Under the pieces are notes generated by a model. It made no database searches. It was not told where the DNA came from and was given only the letters and a program-made list of their open reading frames with translations. This document shows, in pieces, positions 18,240 through 26,464 of a DNA stretch of 64,000 bases. The translations under genes were made by a program, and so were the position numbers. Position 1 is the stretch's first letter. Each line of letters begins with the position of its first letter. The stretch is from CAG-492 sp035388585 (lineage in GTDB: Bacteria > Bacillota > Clostridia > TANB77 > CAG-508): assembly GCA_035388585.1 (NCBI GenBank), contig DAOOQE010000001.1, positions 1-64,000 of the forward strand, in the 5' to 3' direction.

Positions 18240-18500
18240 AAATATACTATAAATGGTAAAATATACTATAAATGGTAAAATATACTATAAATGGTAAAAT
18301 ATACAAATTAAAACCTTGAAAACTTTTATATCATTTGCTATACTATAAAATAATTGAAAACTTTAAATATTTTTTTAGATTTATTATGTATTTCAGTATA
18401 AATACATAAATAAAATAAATAAAGATTAATATTTATTTAGATTTATTATGTACTTCAATATAAATACATAAATACAATTAATATTTAAAAAGACAAATTT
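18240..18500. repeat. Two tandem-repeat blocks before the anchored protein
   Basis: A 19-bp unit (ATATACTATAAATGGTAAA) is repeated three and a half times at 18242-18305. A 62-bp unit beginning AGATTTATTATGTA occurs at 18377 and 18439. They fill most of the 18158-18559 gap. Confidence 0.85.
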
Positions 18501-18518
18501 ACATAAAGAAAGGAGAGT

Positions 18519-18533
18519 ATGATATACAAATAA
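18519..18533 (+). other. Four-codon leader ORF with a strong SD
   Basis: AAAGGAGAGT precedes ATG ATA TAC AAA TAA (MIYK-stop). It lies 26 nt before ATG 18560, out of frame, and takes the only good SD in the region. It may be a translated leader peptide or a relic of a lost start. Confidence 0.3.
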
Positions 18534-18559
18534 AAAAGTATATTTCATACAAAAAGAAC

Positions 18560-19363
18560 ATGAATAAAAAAATTATAATTATAAGCATAATAATAGCTAT
18601 TGTTTTAATAGCTGCAGGAGTTGGGGGATGGTTTATATGGAATTCACAACAAAACAAAGAAAACAATACAGTTGAGAAAGAAGACAACACATCAAAAACC
18701 AATACTACACAAAATACTGTAACAGATAATAAAAACGACACTACTAGTAAAGAAGATGAAGACACTACTAATATTAATGATAGCAAAGAAGTAGCCGCAA
18801 TAAAAAAAGCTTTAAAAGATGAAGAATGGGTAAAAGATAATGTATCATTAAAAGATGGAAACATTCTTTCAGAAAACCAAACACAAAAACACACATTTAT
18901 TGTTTTATATGATGATGCAAAAAAACCATTTGTAATTGTAAAAGCTTTAAGAGAAGAAGGCACTAAAAAAATAATGCAAGCATATGTTGTTACATACACA
19001 GATAATAAAGTAGTTGCAAAAGAAATTGCAAAAGATTATATATTTGGAAATGAATCAATAAATACAGATATTAAAGTAGAAACTAGCAAAGCACTTGTAA
19101 ATTATTATACATATTTAGGTAAGGGAGAAGAAAGCTTTATATATAGCATAAAAAATGGTAATCCAGAATTTGTAGATATATATGGATATTATAAAGAAAG
19201 CTTAGATGATAAATCTATTTATTTTAAAGAGCACTATAGTAAAGAAGTTTCAACAATTTCACAATCAGAATATAATTCTATAAAAGATAAATATAAATCA
19301 ACAGCATATAATCGTATAACAATACAACTAACAAGCCAAAATATTGATAAATATATAAAATAG
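18560..19363 (+). CDS. Membrane-anchored extracytoplasmic protein, unknown
   Basis: 267 residues. An uncleaved-looking N-terminal TM anchor (about 4-27) ends WFIWN. It is followed by a Thr/Asn/Asp/Glu-rich disordered linker (about 28-75) and a compact domain of about 190 residues rich in Lys, Tyr and Ile. There is no lipobox cysteine. I do not recognise the domain; the pattern (TFIVLYDD...FVIVKAL) suggests an alpha/beta surface domain. ATG 18560 lacks a good SD (only AAAAAGAAC), while a strong SD sits 44 nt upstream at a four-codon ORF. A terminator follows directly. Confidence 0.6.
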   Translation: MNKKIIIISIIIAIVLIAAGVGGWFIWNSQQNKENNTVEKEDNTSKTNTTQNTVTDNKNDTTSKEDEDTTNINDSKEVAAIKKALKDEEWVKDNVSLKDGNILSENQTQKHTFIVLYDDAKKPFVIVKALREEGTKKIMQAYVVTYTDNKVVAKEIAKDYIFGNESINTDIKVETSKALVNYYTYLGKGEESFIYSIKNGNPEFVDIYGYYKESLDDKSIYFKEHYSKEVSTISQSEYNSIKDKYKSTAYNRITIQLTSQNIDKYIK

Positions 19364-19371
19364 TAAATTCT

Positions 19372-19409
19372 AAAGGGATTCCAATTATTAATCTGGAATT
19401 TCTTTTTTG
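19372..19409 (+). terminator. Intrinsic terminator
   Basis: ATTCCA (19378-19383) / TGGAAT (19394-19399), extended by G-U and A-T pairs and followed by TTTTTT. Confidence 0.75.
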
Positions 19410-19414
19410 TATAA

Positions 19415-19630
19415 TCTAAATTATTTCCATATTTAAAGATAATAGATATTTTATATAATGATCCAATCATGTCAAGAAATAAAATGGCTGAAATGACAGG
19501 AATAAAACTAACTACTATTAATGGCATTGTAAATGCTTTTCTAGACAAAGAGATAATAATAGAAACAACAGGATATACGAGAAATCAAGTTTTCGCATTT
19601 CAAAAATATATTGATTTATTTTTAAAATAA
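19415..19630 (+). pseudogene. C-terminal stump of a Fic-family protein
   Basis: The open frame reads YLKIIDILYNDPIMSRNKMA through TTINGIVNAFLDKEIIIETT and NQVFAFQKYIDLFLK-stop. This is the winged-helix tail that follows the Fic (AMP-transferase) domain in many bacterial Fic proteins. The Fic domain with its HPFxxGNGR motif is absent, and a terminator directly precedes the fragment, so it is a remnant. ATG 19469 could in principle give a 53-residue HTH protein, but I see no SD. Confidence 0.6.
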
Positions 19631-19670
19631 ATACATATCACGAAAAAAGGTGATAAATTATTATATATAA

Positions 19671-19760
19671 TTTTATATCACGAAAAAATAAAAAAAATCG
19701 TGATATAAAAATATTAAGAACGAAAAAATAAAAAAAATCGTGATATAAAATTGTTAAGAA
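19671..19760. repeat. Hairpin plus 40-bp direct repeat
   Basis: TTTTATATCACGA (19671-19683) pairs perfectly with TCGTGATATAAAA (19698-19710). A 30-bp segment including the right arm recurs 40 nt downstream. A weaker hairpin, ATCAC/GTGAT, lies just before. The region 19760-19960 shows nothing I can name. Confidence 0.6.
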
Positions 19761-19968
19761 AAAAATCAAAAAAACGTTATAAGATTTTTGAAGATGTCTC
19801 GAATTTTTTAAAACATTAATTGGAAAATCAATTAAATTTAAATATAGAAGGCAATAATTATTATATTATTCTAAAAAATTCTAATGGCAAAATTTTTTTA
19901 TTGAATAATAAGATCTTATATATACATGAGATTGATTTTTGGGATACAAAAGGTTTGTTTTGTATATA

Positions 19969-19997
19969 TTGACATAAATACAATATGATAGTATAAT
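19969..19997 (+). promoter_or_regulatory. Sigma-A-type promoter of the LCP gene
   Basis: TTGACA (19969-19974), 17-bp spacer, TATAAT (19992-19997): a consensus promoter 47 nt upstream of ATG 20044. Confidence 0.85.
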
Positions 19998-20043
19998 TGC
20001 ACCATTGTAAAAGTAAAATGCTTTTAAGGAAGAGGTAATAAAT

Positions 20044-20997
20044 ATGAAAAAACCATTAAAAATACTATTAATAGTTTTGGCATTGATAGTAGTAATAGGA
20101 TTAATAGTAGTAGGAGCGGGATATTTATACTTAAGAAAAAACATAGATAAAATTCAAAAATTAGAAGTGGAAAATGTAGAAATAACGCAAGGTGTAACAA
20201 GTGGGAAAAGATACCAACATGTAGCTTTATTGGGAATAGATACAAGACAAGATGTATACACAGGGTGTAGAAGTGATTGTATAATAATTGCAACAATAGA
20301 CAATCAGGAGAAAAAAGTAAAATTAACATCTGTATATAGAGACACATATTTAGAAATACCAGGAAAAGGACTAGATAAAGTAACACACGCATACGCATTT
20401 GGCCAAGCAAGTTTAGCACTTAGTACATTAAATAGAAACCTAGATTTAGATATAACAGAAGTGGTTGTGGTAAATTTTTCGGCAGCAAAAGACATAGTAG
20501 ACAAAATAGGTGGAATAGAAATGACAATAGATGCAGACGAGGTTAAATTTATAAAAGGAATAGATAAACCAGGAACTTATACTTTGACTGGGGAACAGGC
20601 ATTGGCATATTCTAGAATAAGATATACTGATGGAGGAGATTATAAAAGAACAGAAAGAATGCGTGATGTAGTAATAAAAGTATATGAAAAAGCAAAAACA
20701 AAAAACATGGGTGAGGTAAAAGATTTAATAGAAAAACTATTACCAGAAATTTCTACAAATGTTACAACAGACGAAATATTATCTTCATTATTTAAATTAT
20801 ATTCATATAATATTACAGAAAGCACTGGTTGGCCATATGAAACAAGTGGAAAAATGATAAATGGAGTGTTTTATGGAGTGCCAGTTGATTTAGAAGCTAA
20901 TGTAACTAAATTACACAAGGAAATTTTTGGAGAAGAAAATTACACACCTTCAGAAACAGTAAAACAAATAAGCAATAAATTAAAAAAGATAAAATAA
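20044..20997 (+). CDS. LytR-CpsA-Psr (LCP) family ligase
   Basis: A 317-residue membrane-anchored enzyme with a TM helix (about 7-30) and the extracytoplasmic LCP domain (about 55-235). Visible motifs are LLGIDTR, CRSDCIIIATI, SVYRDTYLEIPG with its catalytic/lipid-phosphate arginine, HAYAFG and SRIRYTDGGDYKRTERMRD. LCP enzymes transfer undecaprenyl-linked glycopolymers to peptidoglycan. Its position just before the capsule locus suggests it attaches that polymer to the wall. ATG 20044 follows GGAAGAGGTAATAAAT. The final codons KKIK-stop are repeated after the stop in 18-bp units. Confidence 0.92.
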   Translation: MKKPLKILLIVLALIVVIGLIVVGAGYLYLRKNIDKIQKLEVENVEITQGVTSGKRYQHVALLGIDTRQDVYTGCRSDCIIIATIDNQEKKVKLTSVYRDTYLEIPGKGLDKVTHAYAFGQASLALSTLNRNLDLDITEVVVVNFSAAKDIVDKIGGIEMTIDADEVKFIKGIDKPGTYTLTGEQALAYSRIRYTDGGDYKRTERMRDVVIKVYEKAKTKNMGEVKDLIEKLLPEISTNVTTDEILSSLFKLYSYNITESTGWPYETSGKMINGVFYGVPVDLEANVTKLHKEIFGEENYTPSETVKQISNKLKKIK

Positions 20998-21030
20998 GTG
21001 AAAAAGATAAAATAAGTGAAAAAGATAATA
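20983..21030. repeat. 18-bp in-frame echo of the LCP 3' end
   Basis: AAAAAGATAAAATAAGTG occurs at 20983 (containing the last codons and stop) and 21001, and again partially at 21019. The unit is six codons, so the echo reads VKKIK-stop in the same frame. Confidence 0.85.
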
Positions 21031-21231
21031 ATTTTAATATTTTTATTGGAAAAGTTATTAAGAATTAAAAAAACAGAAAAACAATTTCTGTAATATGGAA
21101 AAAAAGAATGATAAAAAGGAAATAAGAATTTAATATAAGAAATATAAGAAATATAAGAAATATATGCAATATAAAAATATAATATATATATAATACAAAT
21201 GCAATATAAAAATAATATATATATATAATAC

Positions 21232-21277
21232 AAAAAGCTTAATTGTGATAAATAAAAAAATCACACTTAGGCTTTTT
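21232..21277 (+). terminator. Intrinsic terminator after the LCP gene
   Basis: AAAAAGC-T-TAA-T-TGTGAT pairs with ATCACA-C-TTA-G-GCTTTTT, with short mismatches. Confidence 0.75.
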
Positions 21278-21308
21278 AAAATATAATAACTTATACAATT
21301 ACGCTATA

Positions 21309-21382
21309 GCGGAAATAAAGATTTAGTATTTATTAAAAGCCGAATGCGGAAATAAAGATTCCTATTTACTAAAAGTCGAATT
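21309..21382. repeat. 37-bp direct repeat upstream of the Spo0A-like boxes
   Basis: GCGGAAATAAAGATT occurs at 21309 and 21346, each followed by ACTAAAAG(T/C)CGAAT-like sequence. The second copy runs into the first box. Confidence 0.75.
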
Positions 21383-21462
21383 TTGTCGAAAAATGAAGAA
21401 AATTACAATGAAAAATTGCAAAAAAAGAAGAATTATGTCGAATGATGTCGAATGAAGTCGAA
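21374..21462 (+). promoter_or_regulatory. Five phased Spo0A-like boxes upstream of vanZ
   Basis: AGTCGAA at 21374 and TGTCGAA at 21384 form one 10-bp-phased pair. TGTCGAA at 21436 and 21446 and AGTCGAA at 21456 form a triplet with the same phase. Three of the five match the Spo0A box exactly. They lie 39 to 127 bp before the -35 element at 21501. Confidence 0.6.
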
Positions 21463-21500
21463 AAAAGAAAAAATAAAAAAGAAATAATTCAGAAAAAGCC

Positions 21501-21529
21501 TTGAATAAATACCAAAAAAAGTATATAAT
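21501..21529 (+). promoter_or_regulatory. Sigma-A-type promoter of vanZ
   Basis: TTGAAT (21501-21506), 17-bp spacer, TATAAT (21524-21529), 50 nt before ATG 21579. Confidence 0.75.
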
Positions 21530-21578
21530 CAAGGCACTTGTTATTAAAAAAAGAGATAACATAAAACGTAGGAGAAAA

Positions 21579-22073
21579 ATGAAAAATAGGAAAGAGATAA
21601 TAAAGAAAATATTTTTTGGAATTTTAATAATCATATGGATGGCAGTAGTATTCAATTTTTCAAGCCAACAAAGCAAAAAATCAAGTAACACAAGCCAAAC
21701 AGTAATAAAAACAAGTTTGAGCCAAGTAAAAAGTTTCAAAAAAATGGAAGAACCAAAGCAAAATGAACTAATAGAACAATTACAACATCCAACTAGAAAA
21801 GTTGCACATTTTACAATTTATACAATTGGAGGACTAATAATTTTTAATTTCTTTAATACATTTAATATGTGTAACAAAAAGAAAATAATTTATGCAGTTT
21901 TATTTGGATTATTGTATGCAACAACAGATGAAATACATCAGCTTTTTATAGATGGAAGAAGCGGACAAATAACAGATGTATTAATAGATACAGCTGGAGT
22001 TGGTTTTGGATGTAGTATAGTATACTTTATTAAAAATGGGGGAAAAAGTAAAAATGGGAGACAACGATTTTGA
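21579..22073 (+). CDS. VanZ-family membrane protein
   Basis: A 164-residue protein with 4 predicted TM helices and VanZ family signatures: NFSSQ after the first helix, RKVAHFTIY (about 71), TTDEIHQLFIDGRSGQITDVLIDTAG (in parts, about 115-140). VanZ gives low-level teicoplanin resistance in enterococci; chromosomal relatives are of unclear function. The frame stays open to 21501, but a promoter lies there, and AGGAGA before ATG 21579 sets the start. It overlaps the next gene by 20 nt, so it belongs to the capsule operon. Confidence 0.85.
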   Translation: MKNRKEIIKKIFFGILIIIWMAVVFNFSSQQSKKSSNTSQTVIKTSLSQVKSFKKMEEPKQNELIEQLQHPTRKVAHFTIYTIGGLIIFNFFNTFNMCNKKKIIYAVLFGLLYATTDEIHQLFIDGRSGQITDVLIDTAGVGFGCSIVYFIKNGGKSKNGRQRF

Positions 22074-22773
22074 AATAATGCTATATAAAAAAAGTGCAGT
22101 AGTAAATTCAAAAAGAAAAGTAAAAGATATTTTACTTAATAATAAATTATTACTAGTACTAAATAAAACCGCAAAAAGATTTATAGATATCTCTTGTGGA
22201 ATAATTGGGGTTATTTTACTTATTCCAATTACAATAATTGTCCTATTTTTAAATTTTATATATAGAGAAAAGGGAACAATATTTTTTAGCCAGGAAAGAA
22301 TAGGAAAAGACGGCAAGCTTTTTAAAATGTATAAATATAGAACAATGAAAATAAATGCAGAAGAAGAACTAAAAAAGATTTTAAGAAAAAGTAAAGAAGC
22401 AAGAGAAGAATATAAAAAAAATAAAAAATTAAAAAATGATCCAAGAGTTACAAAGGTTGGAGAGTTTTTAAGAAAAACTAGCTTAGACGAATTTCCACAA
22501 TTTATAAATGTTTTAAAAGGTGATATGAGCCTAGTAGGTCCAAGACCATATTTGCCAAGAGAGCAAAAAGATATGGGATATTATTATCATTACATATGCA
22601 AATGCAAACCAGGAATAACAGGATTGTGGCAAACTTCAGGCAGAAGTGATGTTTCGTTTAATGAAAGATTGGACTTGGATATAAAGTATTACCAAGAAGA
22701 AACAGTTATTAGTGATATAGGTTTAGTTGCAAAAACTGTAATTAAAACAATAAAAAGAGAAGGAGCATTATAG
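22054..22773 (+). CDS. Initiating sugar transferase (undecaprenyl-phosphate sugar phosphotransferase)
   Basis: A 239-residue bacterial sugar transferase (PF02397 type). One membrane segment (about 41-67, KRFIDISCGIIGVILLIPIT) is followed by FFSQERIGKDGKLFKMYKYRTM, TSLDEFPQ, GDMSLVGPRPYLP and GITGLWQTSGRS. The enzyme moves a sugar-1-phosphate from a UDP-sugar to undecaprenyl phosphate and starts the repeat unit of a capsule or exopolysaccharide. The sugar is not predictable. ATG 22036 lies before the SD GGGGGAAA; ATG 22054 fits it. The gene overlaps vanZ. A transposase relic and about 1 kb separate it from the other capsule genes. Confidence 0.92.
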   Translation: MGDNDFEIMLYKKSAVVNSKRKVKDILLNNKLLLVLNKTAKRFIDISCGIIGVILLIPITIIVLFLNFIYREKGTIFFSQERIGKDGKLFKMYKYRTMKINAEEELKKILRKSKEAREEYKKNKKLKNDPRVTKVGEFLRKTSLDEFPQFINVLKGDMSLVGPRPYLPREQKDMGYYYHYICKCKPGITGLWQTSGRSDVSFNERLDLDIKYYQEETVISDIGLVAKTVIKTIKREGAL

Positions 22774-23189
22774 AAATAAAAGAATATCTGAGTATGAATT
22801 AGAATTATATAGTTTAACTAGTAAAACTATATGTCTCGAGTCATAATTTTAATAATTGAAAAAAATCATATAAAAGATTAAGAAATAATTTGTATAATGA
22901 ACTATCTTTGATTTTTGGTAATTTAGTGAGTAGTGGAAATATGATTCGAGAAAAGAAAAGTGTTTTCGAAAAATGTCAGTATAATAGATAAATTTATGAT
23001 AGAAATGTTTGTACATATAAAATTAGAGTTCATAAAATATATATAATGTATTTATAGCTAGTAATATTTAAAGTTTATAATATTGTAGTGTTACAATTGA
23101 TGAGATACAAAAATAAATAATAAAAAAGTAATTCAAGTAGTATAATTGAATTGTCAAAAACAGATTATACGAAAGGTCTTTAATCACTT
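22774..23189. other. Gap with a possible decayed ORF
   Basis: A 9-bp hairpin ATATAGTTT/AAACTATAT (22807-22832) lies here. The open stretch 22860-22995 reads LRNNLYNELSLIFGNLVSSG and continues to a stop; it may be a fragment of a lost gene but I cannot assign it. Nothing else is recognisable. Confidence 0.3.
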
Positions 23190-23529
23190 ATGGATATTAT
23201 ATTACAAGAAAATAAAAACACAAAGAGATATTTGCCACATGAATTAAAAACAAGAAGAAATGCGGAAAAAACATATAGAAATAGTGGGTATATTGAATAT
23301 GTGTGTAGAAAATATCATATATCAAGAATATCATTGTGGAGATGGAACAGCAGAGAGTCTAAATGATAAATTGCACAGACCATTAGGTAAGCATCCAACA
23401 GCACATACAGATGAAGAACTAAAATGGATAAAAGATTTAATAAGAAGGAATTCACATATAACGTTAAATGAAAAAATATTAAGATATTACAAGAATATTT
23501 TTATGAATTTGTTTTACTTCATTGATTAA
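23190..23529 (+). pseudogene. Truncated, frameshifted transposase (IS3/IS481-like)
   Basis: Frame 1 from ATG 23190 reads MDIILQENKNTKRYLPHELK, then YVCRKYHISRISLWRWN, a helix-turn-helix as found at the N-terminus of integrase-core transposases. It stops at 23362. The continuation is in another frame (SLNDKLHRPLGKHPTAHTDE, then ELKWIKDLIRRN), breaks off after HITLNEKI and runs into unrelated sequence. The DDE catalytic domain is gone. It sits inside the capsule locus, suggesting that the block to the right was joined to the left part by rearrangement. Confidence 0.7.
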
Positions 23530-23771
23530 CATACAAAAAAATATTCAAATCAGTCGTGAACTATTGAAAATTGTATCTTTTTATGTTATTATTTAATCGA
23601 TCTTTATGTATTTTTATATATAAAAAGTTAAAACGTATGTACTAAAGATAAAATAAATAGAGTGTAAGCATATAAATAAAATTTTAACCATAAAAAGTAT
23701 TATATCTCTAAAAATATAGAATAGAACTTAAGTGGTATAAAACATATTTGATTTATTAAAGTAAAATTATT

Positions 23772-23804
23772 AATCGGTACATTTGTATGGTGTGCCGATT
23801 TTTG
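23772..23804 (+). terminator. Terminator-like hairpin just before the capsule block
   Basis: AATCGGTAC (23772-23780) / GTGCCGATT (23792-23800) with one G-U, followed by TTTT. It lies 7 nt upstream of the SD of the next gene, so it could act as an attenuator. The rest of 23530-23770 shows no gene. Confidence 0.6.
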
Positions 23805-23823
23805 TATATAAGGAGTGAAAAAA

Positions 23824-24600
23824 TTGAAAGATATTAAAATAGTTGTTGCTACACACAAAAAATATCATATGCCTAATGATGATATGTATTTGCCAATACA
23901 TGTTGGTAAATATGGGAAAAAATCTATAGGATATCAAGGAGATGATACCGGAAATAATATTTCACAGAAAAACTCATTTTTTTGTGAATTAACCGGTATA
24001 TACTGGGCATGGAAAAATTTAAATAATCAATATATTGGTTTAGTACATTATAGAAGACATTTTTGCTTTAGAAAAAAGTTAAAGGATAAATTTAAAAACG
24101 TTTTGAAACGAGCAGAGGCAAATATGTTATTAGAAAAAAACGATGTTATTTTAACCAAAAAACGAAATTATTATATTGAAACAGTATATGATCATTATAA
24201 ACATACGCTATACGTTGAACCATTAGATGAAACGAGAAATATTATACAAGAAAAATTCCCATCATATATTAAAGAATTTGATTTATTAAAAAAAAGAAGA
24301 AGTGCACATATGTTTAATATGTTTATAATGAAAAAAGAAATCTTTGATTCTTACTGTGAATGGATGTTTGATATATTGTTTGAACTGGAAAATAGAGTTG
24401 ATACTATAAAATACGATCAATTTCATTCGAGATTTTATGGTAGGATTAGTGAATTATTATTAGATGTATATATTAATACTAATAATATATCGTATAAAGA
24501 ATGTAATTTCATATATATGGAAAAAATAAATAGAATTACAAAAATAAAAGCTTTTTTAAAAGCTAAATTTATTGGGGGAAAGTATGGTAAATCTTTTTGA
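23824..24600 (+). CDS. DUF4422 protein (capsular polysaccharide glycosyltransferase type)
   Basis: 258 residues matching the DUF4422 pattern: VVATHKKYHMP, VGKYGKK near the N-terminus, then ELTGIYWAWKN, IGLVHYRRHF, and a C-terminal half with MFNMFIMKK and YDQFHSRFYGRISE. The family is common in capsule and LPS loci and is treated as glycosyltransferases. No membrane segment. The SD AGGAG (23811-23815) fits TTG 23824; GTG 23815 overlaps the SD. It begins a close-packed block with five downstream overlaps or near-overlaps. Confidence 0.8.
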   Translation: MKDIKIVVATHKKYHMPNDDMYLPIHVGKYGKKSIGYQGDDTGNNISQKNSFFCELTGIYWAWKNLNNQYIGLVHYRRHFCFRKKLKDKFKNVLKRAEANMLLEKNDVILTKKRNYYIETVYDHYKHTLYVEPLDETRNIIQEKFPSYIKEFDLLKKRRSAHMFNMFIMKKEIFDSYCEWMFDILFELENRVDTIKYDQFHSRFYGRISELLLDVYINTNNISYKECNFIYMEKINRITKIKAFLKAKFIGGKYGKSF

Positions 24601-26464
24601 AAAAATCTTAAAAAAGAGAATTGAAAATTATGATGTAATATCTTTTGATGTTTTTGATACATTAATAAAAAGAAATGTAAATAGTCCAGTAGATATTTTT
24701 AAACTAGTTGAAAAAAAATATAACAAGAAAAAAAAAGATTGTATCGATTTTACTGCTAGGAGAATAGAGGCTGAAATTAAAGCAAGGAAAATATCAGCAA
24801 GTGAAGAAATAACTCTTAAAGAAATTTATGATTGTATTGAATTAGAGGATAACATAAAAAATACATTATTAAAAATGGAAATAGAATATGAATTGAAATA
24901 TACAATACCAAACGAAAAAATTATTGGTATATATAATTATTGTAAATTTAGAAACAAAAAAATAATTGCTATCTCTGACATGTACTTGCCTGAAAATATT
25001 GTAGAAAAAATTTTAATAAATAACGGATTTGAATTTGATAACATATATTTGTCTTGTACTTATAAAAAAACAAAGTTAACAGGGAATCTGTTTAAAAAAG
25101 TTTTAGAATTAGAAAAAATATCTAATAAAAATATATTACATATAGGAGATAGTTATAAAGCGGATTGTTTGGGTTCTTTTAAAGCAAACATTGATTTTTT
25201 TCATATAAAGAAAAAAAATAAAAATACTGTTTTTATTAATTATAAAAATGCTGAATCTTCAATTAATGATAATATAATATATTCTACTATTAATAATAAA
25301 TGTACTAAATTTAATACTATATTTGAAAAATTTGGTTATGAAGTTGTAGGTCCAATAGTAGTAGACTTTTGCAGTTATGTTCATAATAAAGCTATAGAAC
25401 AAAATAAAAAAAATATTTTGTTTTGTGCAAGAGATATGTATATTGTTAAAAAAGTATATGAATTATTAAAATTCAACGAAAATATTCAATACTTTTATTG
25501 CTCTAGAAAAAGTTTATATCTACCATATTTGTATTGCAATAACAGTTTTGATGTTTTTAAACATATATTACCAGTTAGTGAAAAAAGTATTTTAATTGAA
25601 GATTTGCTAAAAAGTTATAATATAAATATTGACGATATTGAAAAAGAATTAAAAAAATACAATTTGTATGCTTCCCGAAATTATTCAATTGAGTTTTTGA
25701 AAAAATCAACGGATTTTAAAGATTTTTTTAATAATATTGTTAGTAATTATATACATAATGTAGGTGAAACACAATATAAAAATTTTAAAAAATATTATAA
25801 TAGTTTAACACCAAATGGTAACGGAATAATTGTTGATTTGGGATGGAGAGGAACAACGCAAGTAATAATTGATAAAATGTTAAATATTGAGAATTATGGT
25901 ATATATCTAGGAATAACTGAAAATAAAAATTTGAATAGGTATTCAACATATATATTTGATGGAAATTCTAATAAATATTATGAAAGATTGTATTCGTTTA
26001 TGATAATTATAGAAACAGTGTTTTCAGCAACTCATGGGACTACAATTTCATATAATGATTCTTTAAATAATCCATATAATTTAAAATCTGACAATATAAA
26101 TAAAGAAGTAGTAGAACTGATACATAATGGAATAATGAATTATGCATGTGATATATTGCCTTTTATTGATGATTTTGATGATATAAAACCGTATTTTATC
26201 ATTGATAAATTTGTTGAAATGGGAACAAGTCCCTCTTTACTATTTGCAAAAACCTTTGGAGATATATTTTCAGAAAATCTTGATTATAACAAAATTGCTT
26301 CACCAAAAAAAAGGGCATTTTATTTTATGAATTTAAAACAATTTAAACAAGATTTGAATAATTCTGATTGGAAAGTTGGATTCTTAAAAAGATTGTTTAT
26401 TTTAGATTTTCCGTATTATAAATTATATAATTATATGAAAAATAAAAGAGACAGGAGGATATAA
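24584..26464 (+). CDS. HAD-domain fusion protein of the capsule locus
   Basis: A 626-residue protein. The N-terminal HAD-IA domain (about 1-215) has motif I SFDVFDTLIKR, motif II ISDMYLP, lysine in KLTGNLF and motif IV HIGDSYKADCLGS. The C-terminal part (about 235-626) contains ILFCARDMYIVKKVYELL, FYCSRKSLYLPYL and VDLGWRGTTQ, a layout seen in large HAD proteins of surface-polysaccharide loci. Its reaction is not known to me; phosphatase plus a transferase-like module is an inference. It overlaps the previous gene by 17 nt; ATG 24584 follows GGGGGAAAG. Confidence 0.72.
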   Translation: MVNLFEKILKKRIENYDVISFDVFDTLIKRNVNSPVDIFKLVEKKYNKKKKDCIDFTARRIEAEIKARKISASEEITLKEIYDCIELEDNIKNTLLKMEIEYELKYTIPNEKIIGIYNYCKFRNKKIIAISDMYLPENIVEKILINNGFEFDNIYLSCTYKKTKLTGNLFKKVLELEKISNKNILHIGDSYKADCLGSFKANIDFFHIKKKNKNTVFINYKNAESSINDNIIYSTINNKCTKFNTIFEKFGYEVVGPIVVDFCSYVHNKAIEQNKKNILFCARDMYIVKKVYELLKFNENIQYFYCSRKSLYLPYLYCNNSFDVFKHILPVSEKSILIEDLLKSYNINIDDIEKELKKYNLYASRNYSIEFLKKSTDFKDFFNNIVSNYIHNVGETQYKNFKKYYNSLTPNGNGIIVDLGWRGTTQVIIDKMLNIENYGIYLGITENKNLNRYSTYIFDGNSNKYYERLYSFMIIIETVFSATHGTTISYNDSLNNPYNLKSDNINKEVVELIHNGIMNYACDILPFIDDFDDIKPYFIIDKFVEMGTSPSLLFAKTFGDIFSENLDYNKIASPKKRAFYFMNLKQFKQDLNNSDWKVGFLKRLFILDFPYYKLYNYMKNKRDRRI

